From Desulfobacteraceae bacterium (GTDB lineage: Bacteria > Desulfobacterota > Desulfobacteria > Desulfobacterales > Desulfosalsimonadaceae), in the NCBI GenBank assembly GCA_027353395.1, contig DAIEHU010000054.1:1-11443 (forward strand): a stretch of DNA of 11,443 bases, in the 5' to 3' direction. Below the pieces are notes generated by a model. The model saw only the letters and a list, made by a program, of their open reading frames with translations. It searched no databases and had not been told where the DNA came from. Shown here piece after piece: positions 1 to 6,328 of the stretch; within the stretch, counting starts at the first letter, position 1, and every line of letters starts with the position of its first letter. The translations under genes were made by a program, and so were the position numbers.

Positions 1-1
1 A

Positions 2-43
2 GAGATTCCAGAGAAAGTAGAACTAAAGAAAAAATACACATAA
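2..43 (+). CDS. possible C-terminal end of a preceding cassette gene (partial)
   Basis: An open frame enters from the left edge and reads EIPEKVELKKKYT before a TAA at 41-43. The stop lies two bases before the left end of the attC-like site at 46. That is where a cassette gene normally ends, because the attC site begins at or just after the stop codon. Only 13 residues are visible, so no family can be named. The frame could be chance; one of the other two forward frames also stays open here. The position of the stop relative to attC is the only support. Confidence 0.3.
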   Translation, partial: EIPEKVELKKKYT

Positions 44-45
44 AC

Positions 46-136
46 ATGGCTAACCAGTCAATAAACCTGACCGGAACAAGCCGCGTTCTTAAATCTGGTA
101 GCGCATTGGCCGGCAGGTTATTTCACCGTTAGCCAT
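46..136 (+). other. attC-like integron recombination site (first)
   Basis: The outer arms form a perfect 9-bp inverted repeat, ATGGCTAAC (46-54) and GTTAGCCAT (128-136), containing the R'' and R' core sites. The inner arms are AACCTGACCGG (64-74) and CCGGCAGGTT (110-119). They pair along their whole length except for one unpaired A at 70 in the left arm. An extrahelical base in the L'' box is a hallmark of attC sites folded as a bottom-strand hairpin. The length of 91 bp is normal for attC. The spacers between core and inner boxes (8-9 nt) are slightly longer than usual. By analogy the integrase would cut between G128 and T129, so the downstream gene belongs to the next cassette. Confidence 0.72.
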
Positions 137-160
137 TTTTAATACCGTGAAAGGTTCATT

Positions 161-820
161 TTGAAAGACTTGCTGACTTCATTAAGAATGTTTTTTTGGG
201 CGGGGATAATATGTCTTATAGATGTGACTATTAGAAAACCACCTTCTGGAGATGGATTTAGGTTTGATATTTTTAATGATTCAGTAGGTATGGCATTATT
301 TATCTGTGGCCTGTATAAGCTTAAAAAAACCTGTCATTCATTTAGGTGCAGTAAATATATAAATTTTTTATTATTTGTTTCTGTTGCATATTTTATTGTT
401 ACTATCCATTCACATGTAATTTATTCAGTTCCAACACTTCTGTTTGTGTCGTTAACTGGCACGATTTATTGTTTTTACTTAAGTTTTTTTGTTGCTTATC
501 TTCTTATGGGTTATATTTTCAGATGTTTAGGATATGATCGTGTGGCGCTGTTGTGGCGAGCAAATTCCTATTTACTCGCAGTTGCATTGCTTGCAATGGC
601 AATAATGCTATATTTTACTAATGTTGGGTCAGAGTTAAGCGTACATGCTTTGAGAGATACAATCCAACTATTATCAGGTACAATTATTGGGCATCGCTAT
701 AGATTATATTTTTCTCCATTCATTCAATTTATTTATACAGCTCCTTTTATTCTTAGTTTATTCATCCTGTATTACTCAAAAAGGAAGCTATCTGAAAGGA
801 ATGATTTTGATAATGGCTAA
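161..820 (+). CDS. integron-cassette multi-pass membrane protein of unknown function
   Basis: I do not recognise this 219-aa protein. It is strongly hydrophobic, with five or six probable membrane segments near residues 8-22, 40-52, 68-88, 91-120, 137-152 and 187-205. A basic tail (YYSKRKLSERND) suggests a cytoplasmic C-terminus. The start is a TTG at 161, chosen because AAAGG lies at 150-154 with a 6-nt gap; an in-frame ATG at 188 is the alternative. The gene is far richer in A+T than the core genes downstream, which points to foreign origin. Its TAA (818-820) falls inside the GGCTAAC core of the second attC-like site, the usual gene-to-site arrangement in a cassette. There is no obvious own promoter, so expression may depend on an upstream promoter outside the window. 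No catalytic motif is visible. Confidence 0.72.
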   Translation: MKDLLTSLRMFFWAGIICLIDVTIRKPPSGDGFRFDIFNDSVGMALFICGLYKLKKTCHSFRCSKYINFLLFVSVAYFIVTIHSHVIYSVPTLLFVSLTGTIYCFYLSFFVAYLLMGYIFRCLGYDRVALLWRANSYLLAVALLAMAIMLYFTNVGSELSVHALRDTIQLLSGTIIGHRYRLYFSPFIQFIYTAPFILSLFILYYSKRKLSERNDFDNG

Positions 821-900
821 CAATCCGCTCAAGCCGACCCGAGTAGCCGTGGTTGGTCTCCGGCAAATGCAACGGCGGGCGGATTAGCTTTACGTTCCCG
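813..900 (+). other. attC-like integron recombination site (second, degenerate right core)
   Basis: The left core ATGGCTAAC (813-821) is identical to that of the first site, 767 bp upstream. It is followed by AATCCGCTCAAGCC, which resembles the left half of well-known attC sites such as the Vibrio repeats (TAACAA...CTCAAG). AATCCGC (822-828) can pair with GCGGATT (879-885); TCAAGCCG (829-836) can pair imperfectly with the same region. The expected right core appears only as GTTCCCG (894-900), which keeps GTT but departs from GTTRRRY. Since everything after the G belongs to whatever lies next, a non-consensus right core fits the last cassette of an array joined to non-cassette DNA. The exact right end is uncertain. 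Confidence 0.55.
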
Positions 901-971
901 GCGACTGCGTCGCCATATTGGTTGGCAAAATGATTGCACGATGGAATTTTGTTTGCAATGGAGTATCTGTT

Positions 972-1238
972 ATGCCTACAATATCAATGTTCTACGGGAT
1001 TATAATTCGGATGTATTTTGCTCCGGGTGAGCATCCTCCACCACATTTTCATGTATATTTTGCCGAATACAAAGCGACGGTGGATATCCGGACATGCGAA
1101 ATTATTCAAGGTAACTTGCCAAGAAAGCAAACAAAGCTTGTTTTGGCGTGGACTGAGCTCCATCAGGATGAGTTGATGGCCGATTGGGAATTGGTGATAA
1201 ATGGTGAAGAGCCATTCAAGATTCAGCCTCTTCAGTAG
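972..1238 (+). CDS. DUF4160 domain protein, putative toxin-antitoxin-like partner
   Basis: This is an 88-aa protein filled by a DUF4160 domain. The family opening MPTIS.FYGI.IRMYF is seen at residues 1-16, followed by the PPHFH motif and an EY.A.VDI strand. Near the C-terminus LVLAW...H..EL...WELV matches the family helix region. An upstream in-frame start exists at 918, but the family pattern begins exactly at the ATG at 972. GGAG at 960-963 with an 8-nt gap also supports that start. The gene is followed after 11 nt by a DUF2442 gene, a pairing common in bacteria. The biochemical role is not known to me. A toxin-antitoxin role is an inference from size, pairing and an accessory location beside an integron edge. 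Confidence 0.85.
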   Translation: MPTISMFYGIIIRMYFAPGEHPPPHFHVYFAEYKATVDIRTCEIIQGNLPRKQTKLVLAWTELHQDELMADWELVINGEEPFKIQPLQ

Positions 1239-1249
1239 GAGGTGGCGCT

Positions 1250-1522
1250 ATGTATCCATCAGTAAAAAATATTTTTGCCGGTGAAGATTTCGTGCTTTTT
1301 ATTGATTTTGATAATGGTGAACAAGGTGAATTGGATATGAAGCCATTCCTTGATTTTGGTGTTTTCCAGAGGCTTAAGGATATCAATGCGTTTAAGCGGG
1401 TTCGCATAGCCTTTGACACTATCGAATGGGCCTCAGGGGTTGATCTTGATCCTGAGTTTATTTACGCCAAGTGTCAGGGCCTGAAAAATGCCCAACATGA
1501 CATGGGCCAGCGCCGCGATTAA
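1250..1522 (+). CDS. DUF2442 domain protein, partner of the DUF4160 gene
   Basis: This 90-aa protein matches DUF2442. It has two N-terminal beta strands (residues 12-30, with FDNGEQGELD as the turn), a K.FLDFGVFQRLKD helix, and the signature strand ending in GVDLDPEFIYAK (about residues 63-74). A strong Shine-Dalgarno AGGAGG (1237-1242) overlaps the stop codon of the preceding gene, and the ATG follows 7 nt later, so the two genes are surely translated from one message. In such pairs the DUF2442 protein is often taken to be the antitoxin-like partner; nothing in the sequence proves this. The last 15 residues are polar and lie outside the domain. No attC site follows the stop codon, so the pair is not clearly a cassette. 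Confidence 0.83.
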   Translation: MYPSVKNIFAGEDFVLFIDFDNGEQGELDMKPFLDFGVFQRLKDINAFKRVRIAFDTIEWASGVDLDPEFIYAKCQGLKNAQHDMGQRRD

Positions 1523-1547
1523 ACATCAAAAATACAAAAGTTTATAT

Positions 1548-1628
1548 GAAAATATAAAAATTCCTCTGAGGCCCTGCGTCTCTGCGGGAGAAAAAACATA
1601 TCTCGCGCAGGGGCGCTGAGGTGCAGAG
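1548..1628 (-). terminator. candidate terminator of the leftward protease gene
   Basis: Read on the minus strand, the imperfect stem formed by 1564-1628 is followed directly by a T-rich run (AATTTTTATATTTT, plus positions about 1549-1562). This is the order expected for intrinsic termination of the protease transcript, whose stop codon lies about 95 nt upstream. On the plus strand the stem is followed by A-rich sequence, so it should not terminate the DUF2442 transcript in the same way. The stem contains several mismatches, hence modest confidence. Confidence 0.35.
1564..1628. repeat. imperfect palindromic CTCTGCG-type intergenic repeat
   Basis: Two 28-nt arms (1564-1591 and 1601-1628) around a 9-nt A-rich loop are complementary at 20 of 28 positions. 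The best-kept blocks are the outer CTCTG/CAGAG and the inner CTGCG/CGCAG and GAGA/TCTC. Elements built of CTCTGCGTCTCTGCG with an A-rich loop are, to my knowledge, widespread in intergenic regions of deltaproteobacterial and other environmental genomes. Only one copy is in this window, so its repeat status is inferred. The flanking gene-free stretch 1523-1723 shows nothing else convincing apart from a short GCCCGGGC palindrome at 1654-1661. Confidence 0.55.
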
Positions 1629-1723
1629 AAAAATCAGTCCCGATATTTATTCAGCCCGGGCCCATCCTTGCCGGTGATGCGGCGATTCTGATGGTGGAAC
1701 GATGGCGCTCATGGCCGCTCACG

Positions 1724-3178
1724 CTACCGGCTTCCGTCTTCCTCCCTTTTTTGGCGCTCGCGCCTGCCAAAAAAGGATTCGGATTCATCCAGCTCTTTTA
1801 AAAGTTCCTTGATTTTTTTGATCTGCTCCGGATTTTTTTCATACTCCAGCGCTTTGTTCAAATGAAACCGGGCATTTTTCGGGTCGTCTTTTTTGAAATA
1901 ATGCTGGCCCAGATAATAGTGGGCGCTGCCCAGATCATTCATTTTCCCTTCCGCTTCCCCCATAAAAAAATACGCTTCCCCGTGTTCCGGGTCTTCAATA
2001 ATGAGTTTTTTGAATGCGTCCGCGGCTTCGGCATATCGGTCCAGCGCCATCAGCGTGCGTCCCAGATACAGGTATTTGTCCGGCGTATCGTGGGGGGCGT
2101 CCGTCAGGAGGGTTAACGCCCGCTGGTAGTCACCGGCCAGAAAGCAGGCCTGTCCCAGATCGGTCTTGAGATACGGGTCATCCGGCATTTCCTGAAGAGC
2201 GATGGCCAAATGGGTGACTGCGGCTTTGGCGTTGCCGCTTCTCTCCATGACAAGCCCGTAGCCGTAATGGGCCATCTCGTTATCCGGATTTGCATCGATC
2301 TGGCTTTTAAAAGTCCGGGCCGCCTGATCCGGGTTTCCATACAGGGCGGTTATCCGGGTATGGGCCCTTTCAAACGCGGGATTTTTTACAGGCGGCGGCG
2401 ACTTCTGGTTTCCCAGAAGGGTGTCCAGGTATATGATCCGTTCTTCGGTGGCCGGATGGGTTTTGAGATACGTCGGTATCTCATCCGGCCCGAACCAATC
2501 CACGGCCCGGATTTTTTTTAAGACCGACTGGAGACCGGTTAAACTGTATCCGGCTTTCTGAAGATAGGTGCGCCCGATCTGGTCCGCCTGCATTTCATGC
2601 TCCCGGCTGTAGGCAAGCGCGGCGGACTGGCCTGCGGCCATTGACCCCACGGTCAGAGCGCCGCCCAGGGTGCCGGCTCCTCCCAGGCCCATCAGAATGC
2701 CGGCAATCACTCCGGCCATTGTCGCCATGCCGGTTTTTTTGGATTTCTGAATCATGTCTGCAAGATGCCGGCACGATACATGGGCGATTTCGTGGGATAG
2801 AAGGGCGGCCAGCTCATCTTCATTATCCAGTGCGATAAACAATCCGGAAAATAAAAAAATATGCCCTCCCGGACCGGCAAATGCATTGTATGCGTCCTGC
2901 CGCAACACGTAAAATTGATACTGAAACGGCTGATCCGGCATGACGGCGACGATTTTCTGGCCGACCTGATTGATATAATCATTAATAACAGGATCTTTGA
3001 TGACTTCAAATTCATGGAACACCGTTTTGAGAAATTCTTTGGACAATTCATTTTCTTCCTTGATGGTCAGGGCGGCGGCGGTTTCAGGAGTGATCAGGCC
3101 GCAGAACAGAATCGCCGCGCATATCCACAGGGAGATGATTTTTTTGAATTTACACATAAATGGATTGTATATAGGCAT
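1724..3178 (-). CDS. periplasmic M48 zinc metalloprotease with TPR repeats (BepA-like)
   Basis: This protein should act in the periplasm on outer-membrane assembly, as E. coli BepA does by promoting LptD maturation or degrading stalled substrates. From the start used here it has 484 residues, close to BepA. A signal peptide spans about residues 8-36 (basic CKFKK, hydrophobic core, ETAAA end). The M48 domain follows, with NAFAGPGG (98-105), the zinc motif HEIAH (129-133), the third ligand Glu195 in EMQAD, and a THP..ER motif around His241, matching the regulatory histidine loop of the family. A glycine-rich hydrophobic segment lies at 155-185. TPR-like helices fill about 270-460, and a charged tail ends the protein. 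Starts at 3250 and 3157 are alternatives. The promoter at 3259-3287 would begin transcription near 3252, which makes 3250 unlikely. No strong ribosome site marks the choice. Confidence 0.88.
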   Translation of the reverse strand: MPIYNPFMCKFKKIISLWICAAILFCGLITPETAAALTIKEENELSKEFLKTVFHEFEVIKDPVINDYINQVGQKIVAVMPDQPFQYQFYVLRQDAYNAFAGPGGHIFLFSGLFIALDNEDELAALLSHEIAHVSCRHLADMIQKSKKTGMATMAGVIAGILMGLGGAGTLGGALTVGSMAAGQSAALAYSREHEMQADQIGRTYLQKAGYSLTGLQSVLKKIRAVDWFGPDEIPTYLKTHPATEERIIYLDTLLGNQKSPPPVKNPAFERAHTRITALYGNPDQAARTFKSQIDANPDNEMAHYGYGLVMERSGNAKAAVTHLAIALQEMPDDPYLKTDLGQACFLAGDYQRALTLLTDAPHDTPDKYLYLGRTLMALDRYAEAADAFKKLIIEDPEHGEAYFFMGEAEGKMNDLGSAHYYLGQHYFKKDDPKNARFHLNKALEYEKNPEQIKKIKELLKELDESESFFGRRERQKREEDGSR

Positions 3179-3258
3179 CAGATTTATCCGTTGTTTGATT
3201 CGGGTTTTTAAAAAAATCACAAAAATCGTTTCAACATCAGGGTTGAACATGGCGCAGG

Positions 3259-3287
3259 ATTATGACACAGTGTAATCCACTTTTCAA
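3259..3287 (-). promoter_or_regulatory. sigma-70-type promoter for the M48 protease gene
   Basis: On the minus strand TTGAAA (plus 3282-3287) and CATAAT (plus 3259-3264) match the -35 and -10 consensus at five of six bases each, with the ideal 17-bp spacer. Predicted initiation is near 3252, giving a leader of about 75-95 nt to the ATG at 3178 or 3157. An inverted pair GGATTA/TAATCC (3257-3262 and 3273-3278) straddles the -10 box and could be an operator. No equally good promoter is visible on the plus strand for parA. Confidence 0.5.
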
Positions 3288-3320
3288 ACAGCGTTTTTTA
3301 TGGTAAGGCTTTCTCCCATT

Positions 3321-4109
3321 ATGGCACATGCAATCTGTATCGCAAATCAGAAAGGCGGCGTCGGCAAAACCACCACCGCCGTCAATCTCGCCGCCGCCTT
3401 GGCGGTTTCAAAAAAGAAAACCCTTCTGGTGGATTGCGATTCCCAGGCCAATGCCACCACCGGTCTGGGAATCGATAAGCGCGGCATCGGCAAAACCTTG
3501 TATCACGGCCTTATCGGGCAGACGGATGCGTCAGAGATTATTTTGGAAACCGGCATCCCGGCTTTGTCCATCATGCCGTCCCGGACCGAGCTGATCGGGT
3601 TTGAGGTCGAGATGATGGCCGACGAGGACCGGGAAAAAGCCTTAAGCCGGCTGCTTGCGCCCATAGCAGGTGATTTTGACTATATTATTATCGACTGTCC
3701 GCCCTCGCTGAGTCTGCTCACGTTAAACGCCATGACCGCAGCCAGCGCGGTGCTGATCACCCTGCAATGTGAGTTTTACGCCCTGGAAGGGCTTGGCCAG
3801 CTCATGCAGACCATTAAGCGCATCAAGCAGGGACTCAATCCGGGGTTGAATATCGAGGGGATTCTGCTGACCATGTATGACGCGCGGACCAATCTTTCCA
3901 ATCAGGTGGCGGAAAACGCGGTCAAGTATTTCAAAAACATGGTGTTCAAGACCCGGATACCCCGGACCGTCCGCATGGGGGAAGCGCCCAGTTACGGCAA
4001 GCCGATTATTTTTTATGACCCTTCGTCGCCGGGCTCCAAAAGTTATATCGCCCTGGCCAAGGAAGTTAGGGGCGGAAAGCAGCGGAAAGACAAGTTTGTC
4101 ATTCTATAA
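3321..4109 (+). CDS. parA: chromosome-partitioning ATPase ParA (Soj)
   Basis: ParA is the Walker-type ATPase that binds DNA non-specifically as an ATP dimer and drives movement of ParB-parS complexes during chromosome segregation. The 262-aa protein shows the deviant Walker A motif KGGVGKTT (residues 11-18, signature Lys11), LLVDCDSQAN (35-44), and the Walker B strand YIIIDCPPS (121-129). The GLNIEGILLTMYDART and TRIPR...EAPSYGKP blocks typical of Soj are also present. Length and lack of an N-terminal DNA-binding extension fit the chromosomal type rather than plasmid type Ia. The ATG at 3321 places the first strand as in other Soj proteins; an in-frame ATG at 3300 would add seven residues, and neither has a strong Shine-Dalgarno. 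parB follows after 30 nt, as expected for an operon. It is divergent from the protease gene. Confidence 0.95.
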   Translation: MAHAICIANQKGGVGKTTTAVNLAAALAVSKKKTLLVDCDSQANATTGLGIDKRGIGKTLYHGLIGQTDASEIILETGIPALSIMPSRTELIGFEVEMMADEDREKALSRLLAPIAGDFDYIIIDCPPSLSLLTLNAMTAASAVLITLQCEFYALEGLGQLMQTIKRIKQGLNPGLNIEGILLTMYDARTNLSNQVAENAVKYFKNMVFKTRIPRTVRMGEAPSYGKPIIFYDPSSPGSKSYIALAKEVRGGKQRKDKFVIL

Positions 4110-4139
4110 CCATTTAATATTTAAATAAAAGGTCTGCGC

Positions 4140-5048
4140 ATGGGGGATGATAGATCGAAATCAAAGGGCATCGGTTCCCTGCTGAAAAAGCGGCGAACCA
4201 CCGGTCTTGGAAAAGGCCTGGATGCACTTTTTCCGGATATGGGAATCGAGGGGCCTGTCCCGCCCGGCAATCTGCTGGAATGCGATATTGATGCGATTTC
4301 GCCCAACCCCTATCAGCCGCGCCAGGATTTTCCGGAAAATGAAATGGCGGAACTTGTGGATTCGGTGCGGGTGCAGGGCATTCTCCAGCCCCTTCTGGTG
4401 CGGGAATCGCCAAAGGGATATGAGCTGATCGCCGGCGAACGCCGTCTGCGCGCAGCCAAAATGGCGGGCCTGTTTAAAGTTCCGGTGATTATCAAGACTA
4501 TCGGAGATACGGAACTCCTGGAATTATCGATTATCGAAAATGTGCAGCGCCAGAACTTAAACCCCATGGAAGAGGCGGAAGCTTACCTGCGGCTGATGAC
4601 GGAATTTAAAATGACCCAGGAGAAGGTTTCGGCCCGGGTGGGCAAGAGCCGGTCGGCGGTGGCCAATTTTTTACGGCTCAATCAATTGCCGGATGATATC
4701 AAGGCATCCATCAAGGAAGGACTCATCAGCATGGGGCACGCCAGGGCGCTGCTTTCGGCGGATACCCCGGCGCTTCAACGTCAGGCATGGAAAATTGTTA
4801 CCCTGAGGGGGCTGTCGGTGCGGGAAACCGAGGCCCTGGTGGCGAGGCTCAACAATGAGCGGGAGGCGGTTCCAGCGTCTGCAAAGAGTCCGGATGACAT
4901 TCATTTTTTAAGCGTTGAGGAAAATCTGGCCCGTCATTTTGGCACCAAGGTGATGATCCGGCGGCGGGGCCAGAAGGGAAAGGTGGAAATCGAATTTTAC
5001 AGCGACGATGATCTGGACCGGCTGCTGGGCCTGCTTAACGCCCGATAA
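4140..5048 (+). CDS. parB: chromosome-partitioning protein ParB (CTPase, parS binding)
   Basis: ParB loads at parS, spreads as a CTP-dependent clamp and stimulates ParA. The 302-aa protein begins with a basic leader and GLGKGLDALF (22-31), the conserved N-terminal motif that contacts ParA. The ParB/Srx CTPase domain follows: NPYQPR (56-61), GERRLRAA (99-106, nucleotide-binding arginine motif) and ENVQRQNLNPMEEA (133-146). The helix-turn-helix region that reads parS is at about 158-180 (MTQEKVSARVGKSRSAVANF). A C-terminal dimerisation segment ends in DRLLGLLN. The ribosome site AAAGG lies 7-8 nt before the ATG. No copy of the parS consensus occurs in the window. The usual neighbours of chromosomal parAB (gidA/mnmG and gidB/rsmG) are absent here; pgk follows instead. 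Confidence 0.95.
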   Translation: MGDDRSKSKGIGSLLKKRRTTGLGKGLDALFPDMGIEGPVPPGNLLECDIDAISPNPYQPRQDFPENEMAELVDSVRVQGILQPLLVRESPKGYELIAGERRLRAAKMAGLFKVPVIIKTIGDTELLELSIIENVQRQNLNPMEEAEAYLRLMTEFKMTQEKVSARVGKSRSAVANFLRLNQLPDDIKASIKEGLISMGHARALLSADTPALQRQAWKIVTLRGLSVRETEALVARLNNEREAVPASAKSPDDIHFLSVEENLARHFGTKVMIRRRGQKGKVEIEFYSDDDLDRLLGLLNAR

Positions 5049-5129
5049 AATGGGATAATAGATATGGTGTTATCCGGTGATTCATTCCGGATCATCAGTT
5101 GTGATTGTTTTATACAGGGAGAAACCGTC

Positions 5130-6314
5130 ATGCTATCCATTAAAGATGTTGATGTTTCAGGGAAAAAAGTGCTGATGCGGGTGGATTTCAATGTCCCGTT
5201 CGATGAAAAGGGGAATATCGCGGATGATATCCGTATCCGGGAGACGCTGCCCACGTTGCGCCATGTGCTGGACAAGGGCGGCATTCTGATTCTTATGTCC
5301 CATCTGGGCAGGCCCAAAGGGAAAAAAGCGGCTGAATTCAGTCTATCGCCGGTGGCCGCCTATCTGGAAGGGATATTTCAGGGCCAGGTGAAGATGGCCC
5401 CGGACTGCATCGGTCCGGAAGTCAAAAAAATGGTGGACGCCCTTAAGCCCGGTGATATTCTGCTTCTTGAAAACCTCCGGTTTTATCCCGGTGAAGAGAA
5501 AAATGACGATGCCTTCGCCAAAGAACTGGCGTCCCTGTGCGATATTTATGTGAACAATGCGTTCGCCGTGTCCCACCGTGCCCATGCGTCCGTAGCCGCC
5601 ATCACCAAATACGCCCCGAAGTCAGTTGCCGGATTTCTGCTCATCACCGAGCTTGAGTATTTTCATGCGGCCATGGAAAATCCCCGGCGTCCCCTCGTAG
5701 CGGTTGTGGGCGGAGCCAAGGTGTCCGGCAAGCTGGGCGCTTTAAAAAACATGCTGAACCGGGTGAATAAACTGATTATCGGCGGGGCCATGGCCAATAC
5801 TTTTTTAAAAAGCCAGGGCGTTTCCGTGGGTAAATCTCTGGTGGAAGATGACCTGATTCCGGAAGCCGCTGAAATTCTGCGGCAGGCCGTGGAAAAGGGT
5901 GTGAAAATCTACCTGCCGGTGGATGTGGTGGCGGCGGACCGGATCGACGCCAAGGCGGAATCCAAAATTGTTCCTGTTCAGGAGATACCGGCGGACTGGA
6001 TCGCTCTTGATATCGGCCCGGCGTCGTCGCGCCTGTTTGCGGAAGCCCTGGATGATGCAAAAACCATTGTCTGGAACGGGCCCGTGGGCATGTTTGAAAT
6101 GGATGCCTTCAGCCAGGGGACGGTGTCCATGGTGTACAGCATCGCAAGCGCTCATGCCCTCACCATTGTTGGCGGCGGCGATACGGATGTGGCGGTGCAT
6201 TCCACGGGCCAGGCGGACCGGTTTTCCTATATTTCCACCGGCGGCGGAGCGTTTTTGTACCTCATGGAAGGGAAAGTATTGCCGGGAGTGACGGCATTGG
6301 AAAATCACGCCTGA
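5130..6314 (+). CDS. pgk: phosphoglycerate kinase
   Basis: The enzyme interconverts 1,3-bisphosphoglycerate plus ADP and 3-phosphoglycerate plus ATP in cytoplasmic glycolysis and gluconeogenesis. The 394-aa length is standard. Substrate-site motifs are RVDFNVP (17-23), Arg35 in RIRETLPT, SHLGRP (57-62), ENLRFYPGEE (114-123) and HRAHAS (149-154). The nucleotide domain shows GGAKVSGK (194-201), LDIGP (293-297), WNGPVGMFE (315-323), GGGDT (348-352) and STGGGA (369-374). An upstream in-frame start at 5064 exists, but family alignment and GGGAG at 5117-5121, 8 nt before the ATG, fix the start at 5130. It stands apart from gap and tpi, its frequent partners, and lies 81 nt after parB. Bases 5072-5092 in that gap form a small ATCCGG/CCGGAT hairpin of unknown relevance. 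All key residues appear intact, so it should be active. Confidence 0.97.
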   Translation: MLSIKDVDVSGKKVLMRVDFNVPFDEKGNIADDIRIRETLPTLRHVLDKGGILILMSHLGRPKGKKAAEFSLSPVAAYLEGIFQGQVKMAPDCIGPEVKKMVDALKPGDILLLENLRFYPGEEKNDDAFAKELASLCDIYVNNAFAVSHRAHASVAAITKYAPKSVAGFLLITELEYFHAAMENPRRPLVAVVGGAKVSGKLGALKNMLNRVNKLIIGGAMANTFLKSQGVSVGKSLVEDDLIPEAAEILRQAVEKGVKIYLPVDVVAADRIDAKAESKIVPVQEIPADWIALDIGPASSRLFAEALDDAKTIVWNGPVGMFEMDAFSQGTVSMVYSIASAHALTIVGGGDTDVAVHSTGQADRFSYISTGGGAFLYLMEGKVLPGVTALENHA

Positions 6315-6328
6315 CCCGGAAAAAAACG

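Noticed and set aside
687..887. Open frame overlapping the cassette gene and crossing the second attC-like site
   Set aside because: It lies in another frame of the membrane-protein gene, runs through the recombination site and has no plausible ribosome site of its own.
918..971. Longer N-terminus for the DUF4160 protein
   Set aside because: The family pattern starts at MPTIS (972) with a good GGAG upstream; the extra 18 residues show no family resemblance.
3228..3250. Inverted TTCAAC/GTTGAA pair just upstream of parA, considered as a parS site
   Set aside because: The arms are 6 bp apart and lack the central CACGTG of parS; it does not resemble TGTTTCACGTGAAACA. TGTTTCAACACTTTCT near 8321 matches only one half-site.
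5072..5092. ATCCGG/CCGGAT hairpin between parB and pgk, considered as a terminator
   Set aside because: The stem is only 6 bp with a 9-nt loop and no T-run follows. ATCCGG is also frequent across the window, so chance is likely.
5805..6308. Long minus-strand open frame opposite pgk
   Set aside because: It is the antisense shadow of a well-conserved enzyme, a known effect of GC-rich third positions; no start signal or protein family supports it.
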